Shown here piece by piece: positions 10,219 to 19,031 of a DNA stretch of 64,000 nt. Below the pieces are notes generated by a model. The model was not told the DNA's origin. It saw nothing but the letters and a program-made list of their open reading frames with translations, and did not search any database. How positions within the stretch are numbered: the first letter of the stretch is position 1; each line of letters starts with the position of its first letter. The DNA lies in the NCBI GenBank assembly GCA_026410415.1, contig JAPMLR010000001.1, forward strand, positions 186,001 through 250,000. The letters are read 5' to 3'. The stretch comes from Denitratimonas yunnanensis (SeqCode). Lineage in GTDB: Bacteria; Pseudomonadota; Gammaproteobacteria; Xanthomonadales; Xanthomonadaceae. Both the position numbers and the translations under genes were made by a program.

Positions 10219-11568
10219 ATGAAGCACTACGACTACATCGTCATCGGAGGCGGCAGCGGCGGCATCGCGTCGGTGAACCGGGCGGCCATGGCTGGCAAGC
10301 GCTGCGCATTGATCGAGATGGGCGAGATCGGCGGCACTTGCGTCAACGCGGGTTGCGTGCCGAAGAAGGTGATGTGGCATGCCGCGCAGATTGCCGAGGC
10401 GGTCCATCGTTACGGCCCCGACTACGGGTTCGACACCACGCTGGAACGGTTCGACTGGGGCACGCTGGTGGCCAATCGCAGCGCATACATCCAGCGGATC
10501 CAGGGTTCCTACGAATCGAGGCTGGAGAAGAACGGGATTGACGTGATTCGCGGCGCAGCCCGTTTCGTGGATGCCCGTACGGTGGAGGTGGATGGCGAGC
10601 GCCTGACGGCCGGGCACATTCTCATCGCCACCGGCAGTCGTGCCTCGCGGCCGTCGATTCCCGGTGCGGAAGTCGGGCTGGATTCGGATGGGTTCTTCGC
10701 GTTGAAGGCATTGCCGCAGCGCGTCGCGATCGTTGGCGCAGGGTATGTCGCGGTCGAACTTGCCGGCGTATTCAATGCACTCGGTGCCGACACCCACCTG
10801 TTTCTGCGCGAGGACACGGTGCTGCGCCATTTCGATCCGATGCTGGGCAGCGCGCTGCTGGAATGCATGCAGGCTGACGGCGTCACACTGCATACGCATG
10901 CCAATGCATCCGCGCTATCCGATGAGGGCGCTGAGGGACTGACGCTCCACCTGAAATCCGGCGAGCGCCACGGTACCGATTGCGTGGTATGGGCCGTGGG
11001 GCGCGTGCCCAATACGGACGGATTGGAGCTGGAGCGAGCAGGCATTGCGCTCGAAGACTCGGGGCATGTTCGCGTGGATCGCTTCCAGAACACGTCGGTG
11101 CCAGGCGTGTATGCGGTGGGGGATGTCACGCGTCAGCCGGCGTTGACGCCAGTGGCCGTGGCTGCGGGTCGCCGATTGGTCGACCGGCTTTTCGGTGGGA
11201 AAGAGGATGCATACTTGGATGTCGATCAGGTGCCGTCGGTGGTGTTCAGCCATCCACCCATCGGAACCGTGGGTCTGAGCGAGCCGGAGGCGCGGAAGGC
11301 GCATGGCGATGGTGCGGTGAAGGTCCATCACGCCCGTTTCACGCCGATGTACTCGGCCGTGACACGGTTCCGCCAACCTGCGCAAATGAAGCTGGTCTGC
11401 GTCGGCCCGGAAGAGCGCATCGTCGGATTGCATGGCATCGGCCATGGCATGGACGAGATCCTGCAAGGGTTTGCCGTGGCGCTGCGGATGGGAGCCACCA
11501 AACGCGATTTCGACGATACGTTGGCGATCCATCCGACCGCGGCGGAGGAATTCGTGACGATGCGATAG
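10219..11568 (+). CDS. gor: Glutathione-disulfide reductase
   Basis: This 449-residue flavoprotein reduces oxidised glutathione with NADPH. It has the N-terminal FAD-binding GGGSGG (10-15), the redox-active pair Cys41/Cys46 in GGTCVNAGCVPKK, an NADP Rossmann motif (GAGYVAVELAG), and the catalytic His-Glu near the C-terminus (HPTAAEE). The CVNxGC spacing distinguishes glutathione reductase from mercuric reductase and lipoamide dehydrogenase. The ATG follows AAGGAG with 8-base spacing. A longer in-frame start at 10084 would run through guaA. It is convergent with mobA, 7 bases away. Confidence 0.93.
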   Translation: MKHYDYIVIGGGSGGIASVNRAAMAGKRCALIEMGEIGGTCVNAGCVPKKVMWHAAQIAEAVHRYGPDYGFDTTLERFDWGTLVANRSAYIQRIQGSYESRLEKNGIDVIRGAARFVDARTVEVDGERLTAGHILIATGSRASRPSIPGAEVGLDSDGFFALKALPQRVAIVGAGYVAVELAGVFNALGADTHLFLREDTVLRHFDPMLGSALLECMQADGVTLHTHANASALSDEGAEGLTLHLKSGERHGTDCVVWAVGRVPNTDGLELERAGIALEDSGHVRVDRFQNTSVPGVYAVGDVTRQPALTPVAVAAGRRLVDRLFGGKEDAYLDVDQVPSVVFSHPPIGTVGLSEPEARKAHGDGAVKVHHARFTPMYSAVTRFRQPAQMKLVCVGPEERIVGLHGIGHGMDEILQGFAVALRMGATKRDFDDTLAIHPTAAEEFVTMR

Positions 11569-11575
11569 CGCAGGG

Positions 11576-12178
11576 TCACGCGTTTCGATCCGAATCGAGG
11601 ATGCGCGACAGATCTTCCGGCGTGTTGGCATTGAACAGGGCCTCGCTGTCGGAGGCGATGAGGCGGTGGATGCGCAGCCCATCGAGCACGCGGCGCAGGC
11701 TTTTTTCTCCGCGTTCGATCGCGTGCCGCAGCGGCACCCGGCTTGACGGTTCCCAGATCGCGCACAGTGGCTCGGGCAGGCCGTCGACCGGACTGGTGAA
11801 GGCGGTGACGTCGGCATCGGGATCGCGCGCCGCGCTCAATGTCCGCAACGTGTTGTCATCCAGAAGCGGCATGTCGCATGCCACCACCAACCATGCCGCC
11901 TCGGGGGCCTGTTCCTGTGCCGCGAGGATGCCGGCGGCCGGGCCGCAGGCATCATGCTGATCGACGATCTGCGGAAACGTTGCGCGCAACGGGTCGTCAC
12001 GCTGGTCGTGCCGCACCGACACGAAACAGCGATCCACGTGCGACGCCACCAGATGGAACGTACGCAGCAGCTGCGGTTCGCCGCAACAGGCAAGATATGC
12101 CTTGTCCTGCTGCATCCTGCGGCTGGCGCCACCCGCGAGGATCAGGCCATGGAGTGGCGATGGCGTGAACGAACTCAC
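11576..12178 (-). CDS. mobA: Molybdenum cofactor guanylyltransferase MobA
   Basis: This 200-residue nucleotidyltransferase attaches GMP to molybdopterin to make bis-MGD for DMSO-reductase-family enzymes. The GTP-binding signature LAGGASRRMQQDKA is at residues 14-27, with a DMPLL Mg-binding region and an NANTPEDL C-terminal motif. I chose the GTG at 12178 because it overlaps the fdhD stop in GTGA, a sign of translational coupling. The order fdhD-mobA, diverging from moaB-moeA, suggests supply of cofactor to a formate dehydrogenase. Confidence 0.9.
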   Translation of the reverse strand: MSSFTPSPLHGLILAGGASRRMQQDKAYLACCGEPQLLRTFHLVASHVDRCFVSVRHDQRDDPLRATFPQIVDQHDACGPAAGILAAQEQAPEAAWLVVACDMPLLDDNTLRTLSAARDPDADVTAFTSPVDGLPEPLCAIWEPSSRVPLRHAIERGEKSLRRVLDGLRIHRLIASDSEALFNANTPEDLSRILDSDRNA

Positions 12179-13011
12179 GCGGAGTCCAGCCGCTCGGGGC
12201 AGGTATAGACGTTGTAGCCGTGCGCCCGTGCGAAACCGATGAGGCATACCCCCGCGCTGCGCGCCAAGCCAATCGCGAGCGCAGTGGGTGCCGACACGGC
12301 CGCCATCACGCCGATGCCTGCGCGCGCGGTCTTGGTCACCATTTCGTAACTGGCGCGGGAAGAAATCAGCAGCAGTCCCGTGCCGGCATCCATCTCATGG
12401 CGATGCATCGCCCCGGTGAGTTTGTCGAGTGCGTTATGGCGGCCGACATCCTCGCGCACGAGCACAATGCGACCGTCGACATCGGCCCATGCCGCGGCGT
12501 GGATGGCGCCGGTGAGCGCGTTCATCGGCTGGTGGTCGGGAAGATTGGCCAGGGCGCGTTGGAGCGCTGCGGCGGAGTAGCGATGGGTCGCACTCACCGG
12601 CTCGGGTGGGCGCACCACCTCTTCCAGCAGGCGAGTGCCGCAGACGCCGCAACCGCTGCGTCCTGGGAGCACGCGCGCGGTATCGGACGCAAGACTGGCG
12701 GCTGGTGCCGTGTCTGCAACCTGCAGGTCCAGCACGATGCCCTCCACGCGCTCGTGGGTCTGCACCGCATGAAGCTCCTCCGGCGTGCGGATCAGACCTT
12801 CGCTGAGCGAAAAACCCAGCGCGAAATCGTCCAGGTCACAGGGTGTGGCCATCATCACCGCATAGGGCGTGCCGTTCACGTGCAGCGCGATCGGCACTTC
12901 TTCGGCCACGAGGTCGATCAACCTGGCCTCGACGCCATCGCGCCAGCGCGAGATGGATCGCCGCACGCAGCCGGGCGTGGTGTTTGCGGAATCGGAATCG
13001 GAATCGGACAT
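12175..13011 (-). CDS. fdhD: Formate dehydrogenase sulfurtransferase FdhD
   Basis: This 278-residue protein transfers sulfur from a cysteine desulfurase to the molybdenum centre of formate dehydrogenase. The sulfur-carrying pair Cys121/Cys124 is in SGCGVCGT. Other family motifs are REDVGRHNALDKL and SSRASYEMVTKTA. The ATG at 13011 begins with a low-complexity MSDSDSDS tail. Longer in-frame starts exist upstream, but the family core does not begin before about residue 15. No formate dehydrogenase gene lies in this window. It is the first gene of the fdhD-mobA pair. Confidence 0.93.
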   Translation of the reverse strand: MSDSDSDSANTTPGCVRRSISRWRDGVEARLIDLVAEEVPIALHVNGTPYAVMMATPCDLDDFALGFSLSEGLIRTPEELHAVQTHERVEGIVLDLQVADTAPAASLASDTARVLPGRSGCGVCGTRLLEEVVRPPEPVSATHRYSAAALQRALANLPDHQPMNALTGAIHAAAWADVDGRIVLVREDVGRHNALDKLTGAMHRHEMDAGTGLLLISSRASYEMVTKTARAGIGVMAAVSAPTALAIGLARSAGVCLIGFARAHGYNVYTCPERLDSA

Positions 13012-13139
13012 GATGGGAGCAACGGGATTCGCCGCGGCGAGCATAGCTGTCCGGAATGGTACCTGCGCGTGCCACTGCGACGGGGGCTGGCGTAAGCTGG
13101 ACAACACGCTGCCTCGCAGCAACCTCGCGAGATTCGACC

Positions 13140-13676
13140 ATGCCGGGAATCGATTCCACTCTGCCGTTCCATCCGTTGCGTATCGCCGTCTTGACGGTGT
13201 CGGACACACGCACCGAGGCCACCGATACGTCCGGTGGATTGTTGATCGAGCGCCTGCAGGCGGTGGGTCATGCGCTGGCGGATCGTGCGCTGTTGCGCGA
13301 CGACGTGGGCGCGATCCGCACTACGGTCCAGCGCTGGGTGAGCGATGAAAGCATCGACGTGATCATCACTACCGGCGGCACCGGATTTGCACCGCGTGAT
13401 GTCACGCCCGAGGCGATCCGGCCCTTGTTCCGGCGCGAGATGGAAGGTTTCTCGGTGGTTTTCCATAGCGTCAGCATGGACTCGGTGGGCGTGTCGACGC
13501 TGCAGTCGCGCGCCTTTGCCGGTCAGGCCGACGATACCTTCATTTTCTGCCTGCCCGGGTCCACCGGTGCGTGCCGGGATGGCTGGGACAAGGTACTCGC
13601 GTTCGAGCTGGATAGCCGATACCGGCCTTGTTCGTTGGCCGGGCAGATTCCACGATTGCGCGATGTGTGTGCCTGA
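13140..13676 (+). CDS. moaB: MoaB/MogA-type molybdopterin adenylyltransferase
   Basis: This 178-residue protein has the MoCF_biosynth fold with the signature TTGGTGFAPRDVTPEA at 78-93 and a PGSTGA motif in the C-terminal half. Family members adenylate molybdopterin before metal insertion. MoaB and MogA are hard to tell apart by motif; the short C-terminus resembles MoaB. The ATG at 13140 begins MPGIDSTLPFHPLRIAVLTVSD, with the Rossmann-like strand close to the start. The stop overlaps the moeA start (TGATG), so the two are coupled. Confidence 0.9.
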   Translation: MPGIDSTLPFHPLRIAVLTVSDTRTEATDTSGGLLIERLQAVGHALADRALLRDDVGAIRTTVQRWVSDESIDVIITTGGTGFAPRDVTPEAIRPLFRREMEGFSVVFHSVSMDSVGVSTLQSRAFAGQADDTFIFCLPGSTGACRDGWDKVLAFELDSRYRPCSLAGQIPRLRDVCA

Positions 13677-14866
13677 TGCTGACGTTCGAGGACGCATGTG
13701 CGCTGATTCGGGCATTGCCGGAACGCACGGAAATCGAGCGCGTGGCCGTGGCGCAAGCAATGGGGCGGGTGCTCGCCGGTGACGTTGTCGCGCGGCTTGA
13801 TGCTCCGCGTCATGCCGTCTCGGCGATGGATGGCTATGCCGTCCGTGATGCGGATCTCGCGGAATGTCCCGCGCGGCTGCGCGTGATCGGGCCGGTGTTC
13901 GCCGGAGACAGCGGCCAGCTCGACGTTCCCGCGCAAGCCTGCGTTCGGCTCTTTACCGGCGCACCGGTGCCTGCGGGGCTGGATCGGGTCGTGATTCAGG
14001 AGCATGTGCGCCGCGATGGGGAATTTGCCGTGTTCGAGTCGGCGCCGGGGACGCAGCGCCACATCCGGGCGCGTGGATCGGATTTCCGTCGCGGCGACCG
14101 CCTGCTGGCGGCCGGCACCCGATTGACTGCGCAAGGCGTGGTGGCCGCGGCAGGTGCGGACGTGGCCGAGGTGCCGGTGTTCGCCCGTCCTCGTGTTGCG
14201 GTCCTCTCGACCGGCGACGAACTTCGCGCGCCCGGCAGCGCCGGGTTGGACGACAACGGCATCCCGGAAAGCGCCTCGCTGGGCGTCATCGCCATGGCCG
14301 AACAGTGGGGAGCGCGGTGCGTGCAACACCGCTGCCTGCCTGATGTGCTGGATCTGCTCGAGTCCGCAGCGGAGGTGGCGTTGCAGTCAGCGGATGTCGT
14401 GATCGTCACCGGAGGCGCGTCGGTGGGCGAGCGCGATTTCGCCAAGGCGATGTTCGCGCCGCACGGTCTGGAGCTGGTTTTTTCCAAGGTGGCGATCAAG
14501 CCCGGAAAACCGGTCTGGTTGGGGCGTGCGGCTGGGCGGCTGGTGCTCGGGTTGCCGGGCAATCCCACGTCGATGCTGGTCGTGGCGCGACTGCTGATGG
14601 CACCTCTGTTGCTGCGATCGAGCGGTGGCGATCCGGTCGATGCGTGGCGCTGGCAAATGGCGTCACTGGCCGACGGCATGTCCGCCGGGGGCGAGCGCGA
14701 GGAGTTCATACGGGCGCGCTGGTCGCACGAGGGACGCATCGCGCCGCTGCGGAACCTCGACAGCAGCGCGCAGCGCACGCTGTCGGAGGCCGATGTGCTG
14801 ATTCGTCGCGTGGCAGGTACGCCAGCGGTGGAGGCCGGTGCGCTGGTGTCGGTATTGCCGCTCTGA
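13676..14866 (+). CDS. moeA: Molybdopterin molybdotransferase MoeA
   Basis: This 396-residue enzyme inserts molybdate into adenylated molybdopterin. Motifs include the substrate loop SAMDGYAV, STGDEL, the GGASVGERDF loop of the MoCF domain, PGKPVWLG and GLPGNPTS. The start overlaps the moaB stop. The domain order, MoeA_N then MoCF then MoeA_C beta-barrel, and the length are normal. With mobA, fdhD and the rhodanese-MoeB gene it shows that this organism makes molybdenum enzymes; moaA, moaC, moaD and moaE are not in the window. Confidence 0.95.
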   Translation: MLTFEDACALIRALPERTEIERVAVAQAMGRVLAGDVVARLDAPRHAVSAMDGYAVRDADLAECPARLRVIGPVFAGDSGQLDVPAQACVRLFTGAPVPAGLDRVVIQEHVRRDGEFAVFESAPGTQRHIRARGSDFRRGDRLLAAGTRLTAQGVVAAAGADVAEVPVFARPRVAVLSTGDELRAPGSAGLDDNGIPESASLGVIAMAEQWGARCVQHRCLPDVLDLLESAAEVALQSADVVIVTGGASVGERDFAKAMFAPHGLELVFSKVAIKPGKPVWLGRAAGRLVLGLPGNPTSMLVVARLLMAPLLLRSSGGDPVDAWRWQMASLADGMSAGGEREEFIRARWSHEGRIAPLRNLDSSAQRTLSEADVLIRRVAGTPAVEAGALVSVLPL

Positions 14867-14934
14867 GCCGGTGCCGGTGACCGCGAGGCGGCAACGGAGG
14901 CCCTGCATCGGCCGGTCGTGATGAGGATGCCGTG

Positions 14935-15510
14935 TCAGCCGATTCGCTGCAGTCGAGTGTTCGCCAACACCTGTGTCCAGGGAAACATCGGGCCGGGATC
15001 CCGCTTGCGCGCGACCAGGATCCCGGGATCGTTGCTGGCGGGCACCTGGTCGCGGTCCAGGTCTTCGTGCCCGGCGATGTAATGCAGATCGGGCAGATCG
15101 GAAGCCAGTGCGTTCAGCAGTTGAAGAAGCGCACGAATTTGCGGCTCGGGATACGGCTCATCCATGGCCTGATGGCGTGAGTCGAGCCAATCCGGAAAGC
15201 GCCCGAGGTTGACCAGTTCGATGCCAATGGCGCGTGGGTTGTAGCCACGCACGTGGTGCGCAATGTGCTCCATCGGCACGAAGCAGTGCACGCTGCCGTC
15301 GCGGTCGATGTAGAAGTGGCCGCTGTTGCCGGTGCCCGTGTCGTACAGCACACGCTCGCCGTACTCGCGAGCGGTGGCAAGGTCAGGCAGTTCGGTGCAG
15401 TGGATCACGACCAGGTCGATGGCCCCGCGCGCGCGGGTCGCGAGTCGCTCGATGTAGGGCAGGGGCCAGTCGTGACAGGCCAGTGCGGGATCGGAAGGCA
15501 TGGGCCGCAT
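14935..15510 (-). CDS. ampD: AmpD-type N-acetylmuramoyl-L-alanine amidase
   Basis: This 191-residue Amidase_2 protein has no signal peptide, so it is probably cytoplasmic. Zinc ligands are likely His37 (VVIHCTELP), His148 (IAGHEDL) and Asp171 (RKRDPGP), with Glu98 as catalytic base. AmpD removes stem peptides from anhydroMurNAc during wall recycling and thereby lowers the AmpR inducer. A second in-frame ATG at 15501 is equally possible. The recycling enzymes AmgK, MurU and probable MupP are also in this window. A periplasmic AmpDh-type role is less likely without an export signal. Confidence 0.82.
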   Translation of the reverse strand: MRPMPSDPALACHDWPLPYIERLATRARGAIDLVVIHCTELPDLATAREYGERVLYDTGTGNSGHFYIDRDGSVHCFVPMEHIAHHVRGYNPRAIGIELVNLGRFPDWLDSRHQAMDEPYPEPQIRALLQLLNALASDLPDLHYIAGHEDLDRDQVPASNDPGILVARKRDPGPMFPWTQVLANTRLQRIG

Positions 15511-15622
15511 GCTACCATCGCGGCCTTCCTGCACCGCCCCGCCGGGCTTCGCGTGACTTCCGCGAACGGCTCGTGCCGTGGAATGGCTGCGCATTCGCGC
15601 CCACTTTTCCCGGAGCCCAGAC

Positions 15623-16144
15623 ATGAGTGGCCACTGCATTCTTTCGCACGGTTTCCGAAGCAGTCCGAGCGCCAGCAAGGTTTCTGCACTGGCGCGTGTG
15701 GCCGAGGCGCTGGGTTGGCGCTGCGAGCGGCCGGATTACACCGACCTCGATGCGGGCGAGGATGTGCGTGATGTCCCGCTGCGGGTGGATCGGTTGCTGC
15801 ACCTTGCCCGCAAGGCGAAAGGGCCGTTGGTGCTTGCAGGTTCAAGTCTGGGGGCATTCACGAGTGCGCTGGCGTCGCTCGATCCGAGTGTCGCGCCGGC
15901 CGGTTTGTTCCTGATCGCCCCCCCGGTGACCTTGCCGGATTATCCGCAGCGGTTGGAGGCACGTGTTGTTCCCACCTGCGTGGTTCATGGCTGGCATGAC
16001 GAGCTCATTCCGGCGCAGGACGTGGTGGACTGGTGTCGCGCACGTGCATTGCCACTGTGGCTGCTCGACGACAATCACCGGCTGGAAGCACACGTCGAAC
16101 CGATCGCAGATGCGTTCGGACGTTTTCTGAAGGGCATCGCATGA
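15623..16144 (+). CDS. Small alpha/beta hydrolase (YqiA-like esterase family)
   Basis: This 173-residue alpha/beta hydrolase begins with an ILSHGFRSSPS oxyanion strand. It has the nucleophile elbow GSSLG (Ser75), a probable acid at Asp126 (VHGWHDELIP) and a catalytic His152 (DDNHRLEAH). The small size and motifs fit the UPF0227/YqiA-like group or related esterases; the substrate is unknown. The stop overlaps the rlmKL start (ATGA), so the two are cotranslated, but this does not reveal a functional link. Confidence 0.75.
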   Translation: MSGHCILSHGFRSSPSASKVSALARVAEALGWRCERPDYTDLDAGEDVRDVPLRVDRLLHLARKAKGPLVLAGSSLGAFTSALASLDPSVAPAGLFLIAPPVTLPDYPQRLEARVVPTCVVHGWHDELIPAQDVVDWCRARALPLWLLDDNHRLEAHVEPIADAFGRFLKGIA

Positions 16145-18315
16145 GCGCGTCGCTGACATTCTTCGCGCCTTGCGCGAAAGGCATCGAATACCTGCTGGTC
16201 GACGAATTGCGCGAGCTGGGGGCGAGCGAGGTGCGCGAGGCCCTCGCGGGCGTGCATTTCTCCGGGCCGCTGGAAACCGGATACCGCGCCTGTCTGTGGT
16301 CGCGACTCGCCAGTCGCGTGCTGCTGCGGCTAGCCCAATTCGAGGCGCTCGACGAGGCGGCGTTGTACGCCGGCGTGCAGGCCATCGACTGGTCCGAACA
16401 GGTTTCCGAAAACGGAACCTTGGCAGTGGATGCCAATCTCCATGCCTCGCATCTGACTCACGCCCGTTACGCCGCGCAGAAGGTGAAGGACGCGGTGGTC
16501 GATCAATTCCGCGAGCGTTTCGGCGTACGCCCGTCGGTCGAGGTGGAGCGGCCCGATCTGCGCATCGTGCTGAGCCTGCGGCGCAACATTGCCGGCGTGT
16601 TCGTCGATCTGGCTGGCGAGGCCTTGCACCGTCGCGGCTGGCGCGGGCCGCAGGTGGAGGCGCCACTGAAGGAAACCCTCGCCTGCGCGGTACTGCTGCG
16701 AGGCGGCTGGACGGACATTTCGGCGCGCGGTGGCGCGTTGGTCGATCCGATGTGCGGGTCGGGGACGTTGCTGATCGAAGCCGCCCGCATGAGTGCGGAC
16801 GTCGCGCCCGGCCTGAGCCGCAGCTATTTCGGCTTCCTCGGTTGGCGTGGCCACGATGTGGCTTTGTGGAATCGCCTGATCGCGGAGGCCGATGAACGAT
16901 CGCGGCGCGGGCGTGCCGGACTGACACCGCGCTTCTTCGGGTATGACATCTCGCCAGAGGCCATTGCCGCGAGCCGGGAGAACATCGCACGTGCCGGGCT
17001 CTCCGGTGTGATTTCGGTGGAGCGCCGTGATGTGGCGATGCTGGATGCGCCGGCAGACGCCCAGGCGGGTTTGATGGTCTGCAATCCGCCGTATGACGAA
17101 CGACTGGCCGCCGATGCGTCGCTGTATCGCGCGCTCGGTGCCACGCTCAAGCGCAGCTTCGCCGGCTGGCAGGCCGCGATCCTCACCGGCGATCCCGAGC
17201 TGGGCAGGGCACTCGGCCTTCGCCCGGAAAAACGCTATGCGTTGCACAACGGCGCCTTGGCCTGCGAACTGTTGCGTATCGAACGCATCGAGCCGCCTCG
17301 GGAGCGCGCATTCGAGCGCCAGCCGTTGAGCGAAGGTGCCCAGATGGTGGCCAATCGTCTGCGGAAGAATCTGAAGGCGCTCGGGAAGTGGCGTGAACGC
17401 GAAGGTGTTTCGTGCTATCGCGTCTACGACGCCGATCTGCCCGAGTACGCAGCCGCGGTCGATGTGTATTCGGGCGTGCCCGAGGAAGCGCCCAACAGTA
17501 CACCGGAGGTCTGGTTGCACGTTCAGGAATACCAGGCACCGGCGAGCATTCCCGAAGAGACGACGCGTCAGCGCCTTGCCGATCTGGTCCGCGCGGCGAT
17601 GGATGTGTTCGAGCTGCCGCGCGCGCGCGTGGCGGTGAAAACCCGCGCCCGAGGAAAAGGCGGCAGCAAGTACGGTCGGTTCGATGCGCGCGGCCAGTTC
17701 CTGATCGTGCGCGAGCGCGCGGCACGGCTGCGGGTGAACCTGTTCGATTATCTCGATACCGGCCTGTTTCTGGATCATCGCCCACTGCGCTTGCGCATGG
17801 CGCGCGAGGCGAACGGGCTGCGTGTGCTCAACCTGTTTTGCTACACCGGTGCGGTCAGTGTGCAAGCAGGTCTGGGGGGCGCTGCCAGCACCACCAGCGT
17901 CGATCTCTCTGCCACCTACCTGGAGTGGGCCGCGAAGAATCTCGCGCTCAACGGCCTTGCCGGTCAGGCACACCGCTTGGTGCAGGCCGACGTGATGGAG
18001 TGGCTGGCGGCCGAGCGGGCGCGATACGACCTGATCTTCTGCGATCCGCCGACGTTCTCCAACTCCGCGCGCGCCGATGATTTCGATTTGCAGCGGCATC
18101 ATGCCCGGCTGATTCATGCCTGCATGGATCGACTCACGCCGGATGGCGTGCTGCTGTTTTCCAACAACTTCCGACGCTTCCGCCTGGATTCCGGGTTGTC
18201 CGAGGAATTCGACGTGAGCGACATTCGTGCATCGACGCTGGATCCGGATTTCGCGCGTGATCCGAAGATTCACGCGGCGTGGGAAATCCGCTGGCCTTGG
18301 CGAACCGGGTCATAG
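16141..18315 (+). CDS. rlmL: 23S rRNA G2445 and G2069 methyltransferase RlmKL
   Basis: This 724-residue bifunctional protein methylates two guanines of 23S rRNA: m2G2445 by the RlmL half and m7G2069 by the RlmK half. A THUMP domain at about 45-155 precedes the first Rossmann methyltransferase, with the N2-guanine motif NPPY at 315-318. The second methyltransferase carries DPPTF at 635-639. The full length with both catalytic motifs argues against a split or truncated version. The ATG at 16141 overlaps the hydrolase stop; the 36 codons upstream belong to the hydrolase region in another frame. Confidence 0.94.
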   Translation: MSASLTFFAPCAKGIEYLLVDELRELGASEVREALAGVHFSGPLETGYRACLWSRLASRVLLRLAQFEALDEAALYAGVQAIDWSEQVSENGTLAVDANLHASHLTHARYAAQKVKDAVVDQFRERFGVRPSVEVERPDLRIVLSLRRNIAGVFVDLAGEALHRRGWRGPQVEAPLKETLACAVLLRGGWTDISARGGALVDPMCGSGTLLIEAARMSADVAPGLSRSYFGFLGWRGHDVALWNRLIAEADERSRRGRAGLTPRFFGYDISPEAIAASRENIARAGLSGVISVERRDVAMLDAPADAQAGLMVCNPPYDERLAADASLYRALGATLKRSFAGWQAAILTGDPELGRALGLRPEKRYALHNGALACELLRIERIEPPRERAFERQPLSEGAQMVANRLRKNLKALGKWREREGVSCYRVYDADLPEYAAAVDVYSGVPEEAPNSTPEVWLHVQEYQAPASIPEETTRQRLADLVRAAMDVFELPRARVAVKTRARGKGGSKYGRFDARGQFLIVRERAARLRVNLFDYLDTGLFLDHRPLRLRMAREANGLRVLNLFCYTGAVSVQAGLGGAASTTSVDLSATYLEWAAKNLALNGLAGQAHRLVQADVMEWLAAERARYDLIFCDPPTFSNSARADDFDLQRHHARLIHACMDRLTPDGVLLFSNNFRRFRLDSGLSEEFDVSDIRASTLDPDFARDPKIHAAWEIRWPWRTGS

Positions 18316-18369
18316 GCTGAAGCGGTTGCGGCCATCGGCGCAGCGATTGGTGCTGTGGGTGCTTGCGGA

Positions 18370-18996
18370 TCATTCGAATCCATCGGAGAACAATGGCTGC
18401 GGCGGACCATAGTCGCCGCCACGCTGGCCGCCACGCACCAGCCGCATCATGCGCGGAATCGCATCGTCCTTGAGCGTGACGCCGGTGGTGCCGAACTGGG
18501 TGTCGAAATACACGAAGGTCGCGGGCGATTTGTCGTCCGTGGTCGAGGCGTAGTGGATGGCGGCAATGGGCGCGTTGGGGAAGATCGCGTCGTTCATCGC
18601 GGGGTTGTAACGGCAGGTCTCGTGGATGGATCGCCACTCCTTGATGTTGGGCATGCGCCAGTCGCGCTCGTCGGCAAAGCCCGGAGCGCCGTCGCCATCG
18701 AGGTCCGAAACGCCCGTGTTGATGTCGCGCACCGTGCGCAGGCCAACGCCCCAGGAGGTGAACGTGGCCGGGCTGCCGACGCAGGTGGCGCCGTTCCAGC
18801 TTTGGCCGAGATTGCAGCGCATCCAGATCAGTCCGGTAGGCAGATGCCGTGCTGTGCCGTTCGCCGAAGCGTCGAAATCCTGGTCCGGGGTGCTGGGGGT
18901 GTGTTGCGGGTAGCAGGACACCGCCGTCGCCGGCGCCGGAAGGGCACAGATCAGTGCGAGAAGTGCGGTGCAGAAGAACGGTTGACGAAAGAACAT
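18370..18996 (-). CDS. Secreted DUF1566 (Lcl_C) protein ending in SDGFE
   Basis: This 208-residue exported protein has a signal peptide at about 1-25 (FFCTALLALICALPAPATA), then a single DUF1566/Lcl_C domain with the signatures LPTGLIWMRC, DWRMPNIKEW and a MMRLVRGG C-terminal strand. The protein ends in LFSDGFE. The ATG at 18996 follows GGAGA at 8 bases; an earlier in-frame ATG at 19035 overlaps the upstream stop but would put 13 residues before the signal. It lies 35 bases behind a second DUF1566 gene on the same strand. The biochemical role of DUF1566 is unknown; it is common in exported lectin-like proteins. Confidence 0.8.
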   Translation of the reverse strand: MFFRQPFFCTALLALICALPAPATAVSCYPQHTPSTPDQDFDASANGTARHLPTGLIWMRCNLGQSWNGATCVGSPATFTSWGVGLRTVRDINTGVSDLDGDGAPGFADERDWRMPNIKEWRSIHETCRYNPAMNDAIFPNAPIAAIHYASTTDDKSPATFVYFDTQFGTTGVTLKDDAIPRMMRLVRGGQRGGDYGPPQPLFSDGFE

Positions 18997-19031
18997 GGCG
19001 ACGGTCTCCGTGGCGGCAGCGGGGCGGGCGC

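Noticed and set aside
16330..18273. Long open frame of 647 codons on the strand opposite rlmKL
   Set aside because: It is an antisense shadow of a long high-GC gene. Composition is Arg/His/Gln rich with no known domain, and the frame opposite carries conserved RlmKL motifs.
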